A program made the position numbers and the translations under genes. A stretch of 64,000 nucleotides of DNA from Linanthus parryae (lineage: Eukaryota; Streptophyta; Magnoliopsida; Ericales; Polemoniaceae), in the NCBI GenBank assembly GCA_023055425.1, contig JALGPY010000002.1, positions 50,181,321-50,245,320 of the forward strand. The letters run 5' to 3'. The notes beneath the pieces are model-generated. The model made no database searches. It was not told the origin of the DNA and saw nothing but the letters and a program-made list of their open reading frames with translations. Below are positions 56,084 through 64,000 of the stretch, piece after piece (the first letter of the stretch is position 1; every line of letters begins with the position of its first letter).

Positions 56084-58525
56084 TTACTCCCGCAGGTGAC
56101 TGGTCTTGATGTCCTCCCAGAGAGGAAAAGGAGTAGGGTTCAATGGTCCCGGTGTTTGTTCATCTGCCATCTCGGTGAACCACACCGCCTCGCTGAGATG
56201 TGCTTCGTCCAGGTTGAATGGGTTCGTCGAAGCCGGTACTTCGACTACTCTGTCGTTCCAGATAGCTTTCATAACTTGGTGAGCTGTTGAAGGAACCGCA
56301 TCGAAGCGATGAATCCAGGCTCGACCAATAATCATGTGGTATGTAGTGTTCGCGTCTATGACATAGAACTTTGCTGAGCACTTGATTTTGCCAATCTGAA
56401 CGCCCAGGCGAATCCATCCGATCGTCATTCTAGAGTCGCTTCCGAATCCCATCAGCGGAGATGGACGCTTGACGATCTTATGCTCGGGGATCCCTGCTAG
56501 CTTCAGTGTGTGGAGCGAAACGACGTTGACCGCTGCTCCGCCATCGATGAATGCTCGTTTGAACTCGACGCCGTTGATGATGGCTGTCACGTACAGAGGC
56601 CTCTGGTGGCTCGCATCTGTCTTCTTGTCGCTGGCAGAAAAGGTCATAATCTTTTCTGTAGAGCGAGACGTCCTGATGACTTTCCCGTTGGATACTACAA
56701 GATCCTCCTCGTAGTCTTCTGCTATTCTCAAGATCGCTTTCGTCATATCTGTCCGGCATTTCTCCGAGAAATTCATTTCGTCGAAGAATCTGCTGAAGCC
56801 GTGCGACCCTTTCATCCGGTCGGCACGTTCATCCTCCGTGTCCATGCTGTAGTCTTCGTCTTCATGGACCTCAGCAACGATGGGTAGACCATCCTCTGCG
56901 ACTTCTTCCAAGTCGACGATCGAGATCATGGCGACCTCTTTGCCTTTCGAGCCCTGCTCCGCATGAGCAGGAAGCGGGTTGTTGCGCACATCCTTCCGGG
57001 GATCGCTGACGATAAGCTCGCCGTTCTTCATCTTCTGTTCGAACGCAAACCTAAGCTTCTTGCATTCAGCCGTGGGGTGCATGACCTTGCCGTGGTACTC
57101 GCACCACTTGGGGTCTCTCACCATCTCCTTGGAAGGTATCTTCTCGAGCGGCGGTAGGACACCGTCCTTACGCCACTGCCTGCAGAGGTCGCTTGCCTCC
57201 TCTACCGAGCATGGTAGGGGTGGTACGTCGAAGTTCACAACCTTCGCTTGCTTCTGGGGTGAAACTGCATTGACCTCAGCTTCGCGTCCCCTCTTGTAAC
57301 CTAACCTCCCGATCTTATAGGTGGTGGCGCTCGGAGGTCGCTCCGGAGCGTTCTTCTTTTTCTGCCTCTCGACTATAGGCTCGATATTCTTCGTGCATTC
57401 AATTAGCTTTGAAAACGTAGGTGTTTGCAAATTAATGAGCATACCTTTGTATTCATCTCGCATGCACTGCAGGCATATCTCTACGAGCCGGCTTTCGAGC
57501 ATTGGATCTTTGCATTCCAAGGATTTCGCCCTGAATTTCTTGATGAAAGTGATCCCGTCCTCCTCGCGCTTCTGATACATCCGCGAGAGATGAATCATTG
57601 TCACCTTTTCTTCCATCTGGAAGAATTTGGTGTAGAACTTCTGGACCATGTCGTCCCAAGTCTTCACGGATCCGGCTTCCAACGTTCGGTACCACTTGTA
57701 CGCCACGTTCCCTAAAGATTTTGGGAACTCTCGCATCAGCAGTTTGGAATCAGCTCCGTATGGCCCCATGACATCAATGAAACGCATGACATGCTCATGA
57801 GCGTTTCCATTGACATCCTCGAACTTGTCCCATTTGGGAGCTTTGTACCCCGCCGGGTTGGGCATGAGATAGATCTCTCGTGGAATGGGTGGATCATTGT
57901 CCAGCTTCGGGATTATGGTATCCGCGAATGACTGATGAGCCAGAATAGTGTCCATGCGCTTCTGCAGAGACGTCATGCATTCTGGAATGCTTCCCTCGGT
58001 CGTTGAAGGAGGGGTTGCCGCAGGCGGAGGCGACACATACGCCGTCGAAGGATTGGGGACATATGGACTGCTCGCATTGCCCCAGATCGCCGTTGGAGGA
58101 AGCAGAGGGTACTGCAGAGTCGGGTTAGACGCCAAAGCCGAGGGCTGAGAAGTGTGAGCAGTGAGAGGCAACATCTGAGCCGTTGACCCCTGAATCGAAG
58201 GCAGCTGCGCGGTCGCCGGTGGAGTTTGCAGGTTGGGGTTGGGAGGTGTGGTTGACACTCCCAGTCCCGGAGCGGTAGGGGCTCCTCCTCCTTGAGAGAC
58301 GGCGGTGGCCGACGAAGGATTTGGTGCAAGGGTACCCAGAAGGGCCAAGATCCGTTCTAGCTGCTCGGATTGGGCCTTGAGAGTTTTCGCCTGGCCTTGA
58401 ACAGTGGCGTCCAAAGACTCTAGCGTCGGTGTCTCGCCGGGAGTGGTAGGAGTACGGCGGGTCCCCTCTCCCGAGGCGGTTTCGGTGGAGGGCGATTTGT
58501 TGCTGATATCATCCTCCTGAGACAT
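56084..58525 (-). CDS. E2 gag-protease, C-terminus frameshifted
   Basis: Starts at ATG 58525 (MSQEDDISNK), 813 residues. A Pro/Ser/Thr-rich N-terminus (~1-180) precedes a gag domain (~230-390; WYRTLEAGSVKTWDDMVQKF). A zinc motif C475-H478-H483-C488 (CEYHGKVMHPTAEC) is of the Tat gag type. The aspartic protease (~641-760) has FIDGGAAVNVV at 659-669 with DGG in place of DTG/DSG, as in other Tat elements. Near 56108 E2 lacks one base relative to E1 (AAGACCAG versus AAGGATCAG); the frame then ends after IKTSHLRE, losing about 57 C-terminal residues present in E1. Gag forms the particle and protease matures it. Confidence 0.92.
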   Translation of the reverse strand: MSQEDDISNKSPSTETASGEGTRRTPTTPGETPTLESLDATVQGQAKTLKAQSEQLERILALLGTLAPNPSSATAVSQGGGAPTAPGLGVSTTPPNPNLQTPPATAQLPSIQGSTAQMLPLTAHTSQPSALASNPTLQYPLLPPTAIWGNASSPYVPNPSTAYVSPPPAATPPSTTEGSIPECMTSLQKRMDTILAHQSFADTIIPKLDNDPPIPREIYLMPNPAGYKAPKWDKFEDVNGNAHEHVMRFIDVMGPYGADSKLLMREFPKSLGNVAYKWYRTLEAGSVKTWDDMVQKFYTKFFQMEEKVTMIHLSRMYQKREEDGITFIKKFRAKSLECKDPMLESRLVEICLQCMRDEYKGMLINLQTPTFSKLIECTKNIEPIVERQKKKNAPERPPSATTYKIGRLGYKRGREAEVNAVSPQKQAKVVNFDVPPLPCSVEEASDLCRQWRKDGVLPPLEKIPSKEMVRDPKWCEYHGKVMHPTAECKKLRFAFEQKMKNGELIVSDPRKDVRNNPLPAHAEQGSKGKEVAMISIVDLEEVAEDGLPIVAEVHEDEDYSMDTEDERADRMKGSHGFSRFFDEMNFSEKCRTDMTKAILRIAEDYEEDLVVSNGKVIRTSRSTEKIMTFSASDKKTDASHQRPLYVTAIINGVEFKRAFIDGGAAVNVVSLHTLKLAGIPEHKIVKRPSPLMGFGSDSRMTIGWIRLGVQIGKIKCSAKFYVIDANTTYHMIIGRAWIHRFDAVPSTAHQVMKAIWNDRVVEVPASTNPFNLDEAHLSEAVWFTEMADEQTPGPLNPTPFPLWEDIKTSHLRE

Positions 58526-58546
58526 GGTTGCCTTTGCTGGTAAGTT

Positions 58547-58562
58547 CACGTCGGGTTCACCA
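58547..58562 (-). other. E2 primer-binding site
   Basis: TGGTGAACCCGACGTG lies three bases inside the 5' LTR on the minus strand, where the tRNA primer anneals. It starts with the TGG that pairs with tRNA CCA; I could not assign the tRNA. Confidence 0.6.
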
Positions 58563-58565
58563 AAA

Positions 58566-59192
58566 TGTGCACATGAGATTCCGGCGGGGAGACCTCCGTG
58601 TACACCGTATGTAGAGGATTGAGGATCGCACAGGAAGAGTGGGGTTGTGTGTAGGGAGAGAGTAAGTCAGTAGTAATGTCTGAGAGAGAGACAGAGGTTT
58701 GGCAGAGCTTCCGCGTATGGCAAGTGTGTTCTCCTCTGTATGGAAAGGGTAACGTCCTATATATAGCAGAGAACATGACCGTTGTAATGTGGTTAATGCG
58801 CCCATTGATGGCGGCTTAATTAGCTTAACCATAACGGCACGTTCGTCCGAGTATATAGGGACCGTTACAGCACGTGGTGCGCGAATACCGGAACCGTTAC
58901 GAGGTTGACCGGGTTTGACCGGATTGACCGGGTTTATGGATCTCGTGCCATAAATCTCTCAAAACAGTTACTAAAGGTCGCGCGCGGGCTTGGCTCGCAC
59001 GCGACAGGGCTTACTCTAGCCTCCAAACCACTAAGTCCCTACAAGTCCCGTGCACTGGTATGCGAGGGCTCTGTCTCGCAGCCCCCACATGGATCAGCTT
59101 GGCTGGTGATCCAGTGTGTGTGGAGCACAATATGGTGTGCTGGATGGTTGCCACGTGGCCAAGATCTGTCAGCTCAGAAAGCACTATCTACA
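58566..59192 (-). repeat. E2 5' LTR (627 bp)
   Basis: Boundaries TG..CA, flanked on the right by the GCTGC duplication. In minus orientation it precedes the primer site and gag. Confidence 0.95.
58757..58766 (-). promoter_or_regulatory. TATA box in E2 5' LTR
   Basis: CTATATATAG, about 430 bases into the LTR as read on the minus strand; conserved in the 3' LTR (44281-44290). It is nearly palindromic, but placement fits transcription toward gag. Confidence 0.6.
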
Positions 59193-59757
59193 GCTGCTAT
59201 CACATTAGATAGGCTTGAAGGACCATTTAAGATCACGTTCGCACATGTTGCTATCACCATAGATAGGCTTAAAAGATTACTTAATATTGTTTTCACATGA
59301 ACTGCTATCGCGGTAGATAGGCTTAGAAAATCAATTAAGATCATTTTTCGCATGAGCTGCTATCGTATCAGATAGGCTTAGATGATCAGTTAAGATTGCA
59401 TTGACATAGGCTGCTATCGTGACAGATAGACTTAGAAGATCGATTAAGATCGCTTTTGCATAGGATGCTATCGTGACAGATAGGCTTAGAAGATCAATTG
59501 AGATCGCATTTGCATAGGCTGCTATCGTGACAGATAGGCTTAGAAGATCAATTAAGATCGCATTTGCATAGGCTGCTATCGTGACAGATAGGCTTAGAAG
59601 ATCAATTAAGATCGCATTTGCATAGGCTGCTATCGTGACAGATAGGCTTAGAAGATCAATTAAGATCGCATTTGCATAGGCTGCTACCGTGACAGATAGG
59701 CTTAGAAGATCAATTAAGATCGCATTTCGCATAGATTGCTATTGTGGCGGATAGCCC
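59193..59757 (-). repeat. E1 internal 54-bp repeat array, right part
   Basis: About ten units of GCTGCTATCGTGACAGATAG / GCTTAGAAGATCAATTAAGA / TCGCATTTGCATAG. E1 units share GTGACAG and AGAAGATC, whereas E2 units share GTAACAG and AGATGATC, so each copy's array has homogenised separately. Confidence 0.93.
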
Positions 59758-59962
59758 ATTGTTAACAGTAATAACAAACTAAATAAAGCAACATTAATAG
59801 CTAAAAATATGAAATTCTCATTTGGGAGAATCCTTTTATTATGATGCTCTCATATGGGAGAGATAAGCTTACAATTCTCTCATTTGGGAGAGAAGATTGT
59901 GTGAATCATAGCCGTACAATACATGAGGCAACGTTATAATAAAACGCATAAAATGAGAGAAG

Positions 59963-62900
59963 TCAGGGATAGTACTTCTTAATCCAGCGCATGTTGACTG
60001 AGCTTGGGGTTGAGGTCGTTCCGTGCAACCTCCGTATGCTGCAGTAACCACTATCGAAGACTTCTGTGACTTCGAAGGGTCCTTCCCAATTAGCTGCGAA
60101 CTTTGGGTGAGCCGCTTCTCGCATGCAATGGTCAGATGCGCGCAAGACCAAATCTCCAACTGCGAAATCTCTTCGCTGGACCGTCTTATTGTAAGCGCGA
60201 GCGATCCTTTCTTGATACCGCTTGTTGGTCCTTTTAGCTTGCTCTCGCTTTTCCTCTAGCAAGACTAAGTCATGATCGCGTTGATTGTCGTACAATGCAT
60301 GGAAGGCCAATCTCGCCGAATTGACTCTCACCTCCGCAGGTACCACGGCCTCAGCTCCATAGCATAGGAGGAACGGTGAGACCCCCGTGGGTGTCCTTGG
60401 AGAAGTTCGATAAGCCCACAGGGCTATGTTCAGAGAATCAGCCCACCTCTTGTGGTCATCTACGACCATCTTGCTCAAAATCCTCAACATCGTTTTGTTG
60501 GTCGCTTCGGCTTGCCCGTTCCCCTTCGGGTAGTAGGGGGTGGAACATACTTGCCTGATATTGTACTCCGCTAGCTTTGCAGCCACCTGGCGATTAACAA
60601 AAGGAGTACCATTATCCGAAAGGATGGTGTTGGGAATTCCGAACCTGCATATAATATTTTCTTGGATGAAATTGACCACAGCCAGCGCATTTGCCGTCTT
60701 TAGTGGTATCGCCTCCACCCATTTGGTGAACAGCTCAGTTGCGGTGAGAATAAAATGATTCCCGTGCGAAGTTGGCCGGATGGGACCAATGAAGTCCAAC
60801 GCCCATGTGTGAAATGGCCACGGCGTTCCCAATGCATGTAGATCCACAGCAGGAGCGTGCACTAGGTTTCCTTTGAATTGACACTCCTGGCAGCGTCGTA
60901 CTTTGGTGCGGCAATCGGCCTCCATCGTGGGCCAGAAATATCCGATTGAGAGGAGCTGCCTGCATAATTTCGCACCTCCTTGGTGTTCCACCTGAAGAGA
61001 AAGGTCCATGACTTCTTGTGCTTCCCTGCCATCTAGGCATCGCAGCAAGTTGCCCTCATGGCCTCTTCGCCAAAGAAAGTTCTCTTGCACCACATATCGA
61101 GATGCTTTCCTTTTCAACTTTTCCGCTTCTTTTCTTGATTCGGGTACGGTGCCCTGGGTGAGAAAATCGAAGAGTGGTTTCCTCCAGTCCGCATCATCGT
61201 CGGTTAGAGCGATGAGTAAGGAATCTTTAATCAGTGCACAACTTTCGCACTTCCCTTGTAACAGGGCAGCAGCTGTTGACATATCCGGCCAATGAATGCC
61301 ATATCTCTGAGCTTTTCGATAGATTGACACCTCGCTTTCTCCGCAGGCATGTTGGTGAATCTTCTCCAGCAGCAATTGTCCCTCTTGCTCGGAAACACAT
61401 CGCATGAGTATTCCGCCAGGGCCTTTGTAGTAAAGGGTGTTATCATGTATGCAATACCCTCTTGTGAGTGCCCAGCTTTCGCTGCTTGTGCCTTCTGCAA
61501 TAGCTTGTAAAATTTTTTTTCTCCAGTCCGTATCATCCATGTATTCATCGTCGCACGCGTCTCCTGCCAACGCCGACGATGTTCGCACTTCGATAGTGAT
61601 CCTTGCGGGACATTTGTCTGTAATAACCTTGGATCCCAAGGTTGGACAAAGCATCTGCATGTCTGTTGTCTGCTCGGGGCTTGTGCTCGTACCTCACATC
61701 GCAGAATTGCTGCACTAGCTTTTGTACCAGAGTGCGGTAGGACAGAAGGTTAATCTCCCTCAAACTGTACTCGCCCGATGCTTGCTTGACGATCAACTTG
61801 GAGTCTCCCATGACCGTCAAATTGCTTACTTCCAAAGCTCTTGCTGCACGCAGCCCCGCTATGAGGGCTTCATATTCTGCCTCGTTGTTGGTGACTGCGA
61901 AGTCAAGCTTTGCGGACATCTGTATGACCTCCCCATCTGGCTTGGTCAAGACTATCCCAATGCCTCCGCATTTCCTTGTTGACGACCCGTCGAAATGGAG
62001 CGTCCAATAGGGTACATCGATCGCATAGATTTCAGGTCCCTCGAGTTCTTCTTCGATCACGGGCTCATGACTGTTGTCGGGGAATTGTGCTAACAAATCC
62101 GCTACCGCCTGCGACTTGATCGCTCGCGGTCTCGCGCATGTGATATCGTATTGAGAAATGGTCATGTACCATTTCGCCAACCTTCCTCCAGGAGTAGTGT
62201 GAGTTAACATATATCGTATGGGATCACTTTTCGTAACCACCACCACTTTGTGCGACGCAAAATAGTGTTTCAACTTCTCTATTATGAAGAACAAAGCAAG
62301 GCAGTGACGCTCGATGTCTGTGTACCTTGATTCTGCGGGCTGCACAATGCGAGAGATGTAGTAGATGGGCCTTTCCTGACCCTCGTACTCCTGAGCCAAA
62401 AGTGCTCCTATGGATTTCCTGGTTGACGTCAGATACAGTAAAAGCGGTGATCCCAACTGAGGTGCGATCATTATTTTTGAAGATGTCAGCAGTTCTTTCA
62501 GCTTCCCGAATGCGGCTTCGTGCTCCGGGGTCCAGTTGTATGCAGCATCTTTCTTGAGAAGATTACTGAAGCAGAAAGTAATCTCGGCAATCGCAGGGAT
62601 GAATCTTCGCAGATATGATAATTTCCCCAAGAATGTTTTCAAGGCACTCTGGTCGTGCGGCGGGGTCATGCTGACGATGGCTGAAACCTTCGCAGGGTCA
62701 GGCTCTATTCCTTGGCGATGTACCACGCATCCCAAGAATTTTCCCGATGTTACCCCGAATGCGCATTTCATAAGGTTCATCTTCAGCTGGAAGCGTCTGC
62801 ATCTGTTGAACACCTTCCGCAAATCTGCCAGGTGATCTGCCTCTTGCTTGGATTTAACCACGAGGTCATCCACGTAGAATTCCACTTCCTTGTGCATCAT

Positions 62901-63701
62901 GTCATGGAATAGGGCCATCATGGCTCGCTGGTAGGTAGCACCTGCGTTCTTGAGACCAAAGGGCATTACCGTGTAGTTGAACACTCCCACTGGGGTGATG
63001 AAAGCAGTCTTTCGTGCGTCTTCGGGGTCCATCTTGATTTGGTTGTACCCGCTGAAGCCGTCCATGAAAATGAACATGCGATGACCCGCTGTCGAATCGA
63101 TAAGCAAATCGATGTTGGGGAGCGGAAAATCGTCCTTGGGGCAGAAGCGATTGAGATCTCGGAAGTCCACGCAGATGCGAAGCTGTCCGTTCTTCTTCAC
63201 CACTGGCACGATGTTGGCCAGCCATGTTGGATGATGATTCGGCTCTATGAACTTGGCATCCACGAGTTTGACGATCTCCTGTTTGATCTTCACATTAAGC
63301 TCCGGCCTGAAGCTTCTTGTGCTCTGCTTTATCGGTTTAGAACCCGGGATGATGTCTAAACGATGCATAGTGATGCTTGTGTCCAGTCCGGGCATCTCAT
63401 CATACTCCCATGCGAACACGTCTTTGTACTCGGTTAGGAGCTGTAGCAGTCCTTTCTCTTCCTCGCTTGTGAGGTCCGCGCTTAGAAAGACTAGCCTTTT
63501 CTTTTCCTCATTCGGGCTGAGGAACACTTCCTTTAGCTCTTGCTTCTGTGGTCTGGGTCTGTCTTCCATGCATTCGGGTGCTTCTTTGATCTTCTCATCT
63601 GGAGTGCTCTACATTGGCCTTTCCATGAGCGCAATCTGCTCGACTTGGTTGATTTGCCCAGGGATATCCCCATGCCCGTGTGAGGACATCCCCGCGCACC
63701 T
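59963..63701 (-). pseudogene. E1 pol, broken
   Basis: Same domain order as E2 pol. RT has FYVDDLVVKSK; the second RNase H has HFDGSS, NNEAEYEA and MGDSKLIV; the integrase has LDFIGP, LSDNGT and NGQAEATNK, all catalytic residues present. Two lesions are visible: TAG at about 63610-63612 where E2 has CAG (PMQSTP), and a 1-base insertion near 61643 (GCTTTGTCCAACC versus GCTTTAGCAACC) that splits RNase H from integrase. Frames 61545-63569 and 59963-61660 are the two halves. Confidence 0.92.
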
Positions 63702-64000
63702 TCATATGCGATAGCACTTCTTCCCATTGGCGTAGAAGCTCTCTATCTCCTTGCCTTCAGGGTCACGCTTTGCTATTCTCTTCAGAGTGTACACGTTCTT
63801 TCGCTGGTAAGCGATTCGCGGCGCCTCTTCGCGTGTGGGCGGCTTCTCCTTGGCATCCTCCCTCGTGACCATCACCCCCGCAGGTGACTGATCCTTGATG
63901 TCTTCCCAAAGAGGTAAAGGAGTAGGGTTGAACGGCCCCGGTGTTTGCTCGTCCGCCATCTCAGTGAACCACACTGCCTCGCTAAGATGCGCTTCATCCA
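63702..64000 (-). CDS. E1 gag-protease C-terminus (partial)
   Basis: Open to the window edge. It includes MWFTEMADEQTPGPFNP and then about 57 residues absent from E2's frameshifted version, with MVTREDAKEKPPTREEAPR and a basic tail ending KKCYRI before TGA 63702-63704. No frame-breaking change is visible here. The protease domain lies beyond the edge. Confidence 0.85.
   Translation of the reverse strand, partial: DEAHLSEAVWFTEMADEQTPGPFNPTPLPLWEDIKDQSPAGVMVTREDAKEKPPTREEAPRIAYQRKNVYTLKRIAKRDPEGKEIESFYANGKKCYRI

Larger units (their letters stand above)
44090..59192 (-). mobile_element. Ty3/gypsy Tat-lineage element E2, complete
   Basis: A 15,103-bp element in minus orientation has 627-bp LTRs at both ends, a 5-bp GCTGC duplication (44085-44089, 59193-59197), polypurine tract, 54-bp repeat array, antisense PMD gene, pol, gag-protease and primer site. 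I counted 5 differences between the two LTRs (about 0.8%), so the insertion is recent. The second, archaeal-type RNase H after the first RNase H marks the Tat lineage. Pol is open; gag has a 1-base deletion near its end and the PMD gene is wrecked. Confidence 0.95.
59193..64000 (-). mobile_element. Ty3/gypsy Tat-lineage element E1, continuation right of E2
   Basis: Begins with the second GCTGC copy and carries the rest of E1's repeat array, pol and the C-terminal part of gag-protease; it runs off the window. Together with 36865-44089 it totals about 12 kb of E1. Confidence 0.92.

Overview
The window reads as nuclear DNA of a flowering plant, most likely a eudicot. It is AT-rich, has plant-type exon fragments with canonical splice sites, and is dominated by plant transposable elements: a plant L1-type LINE, Ty1/copia Ale and Tork, Ty3/gypsy Tat, Mutator-like elements and Helitrons. 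I cannot name the species. I see no rRNA or tRNA gene, no CRISPR array and no bacterial or organellar signature.

Bases 1-12,838 look like a mosaic of host-gene fragments, all on the minus strand: a D27-like exon, an HSP90 piece, a complete GSK3/SHAGGY kinase exon and several unrecognised exon-like pieces. The right edge (12,838) has a Helitron-type 5' terminus, and a second related terminus lies at 8,469. Six degenerate copies of a ~150-bp repeat lie between 3.4 and 8.6 kb. Bases 12,845-15,020 are a decayed AT-rich repeat array. No gene was recognised from 15.2 to 17.1 kb.

Bases 17,141-22,890 are a near-complete LINE with a poly(A) tail and an 11-bp target-site duplication. It has ORF1 (DUF4283-type plus zinc knuckle) and ORF2 (endonuclease, RT, zinc domain, RNase H) broken by two nonsense codons. 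Then come a 1.65-kb Mutator-like element with long terminal inverted repeats (24,668-26,314) and a small Helitron ending at 27,035.

From 27.4 kb to the right edge lies one nest of LTR elements. An Ale-type copia (minus strand) is the host. A 2.9-kb solo LTR with AAAAT duplications sits in its 3' LTR. A Tork-type copia (plus strand) has entered its gag. A Tat-lineage gypsy element, E1, has entered the Tork integrase. A second, nearly intact copy of the same gypsy family, E2 (44,090-59,192, GCTGC duplications), has entered E1's internal repeat array. The right-hand parts of E1, Tork and Ale must lie beyond the window.

The most notable content is in E1 and E2. Gag, protease, RT, two RNase H domains and integrase lie on the minus strand. 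Between pol and the 3' LTR, on the opposite strand, is a long gene for a plant mobile domain (PMD) protein. In E1 this antisense gene can be assembled into six coding exons whose five GT-AG introns all preserve the frame, giving a predicted 1,300-residue protein. In E2 the same gene carries at least six lesions although its pol is intact and its LTRs are ~99% identical.
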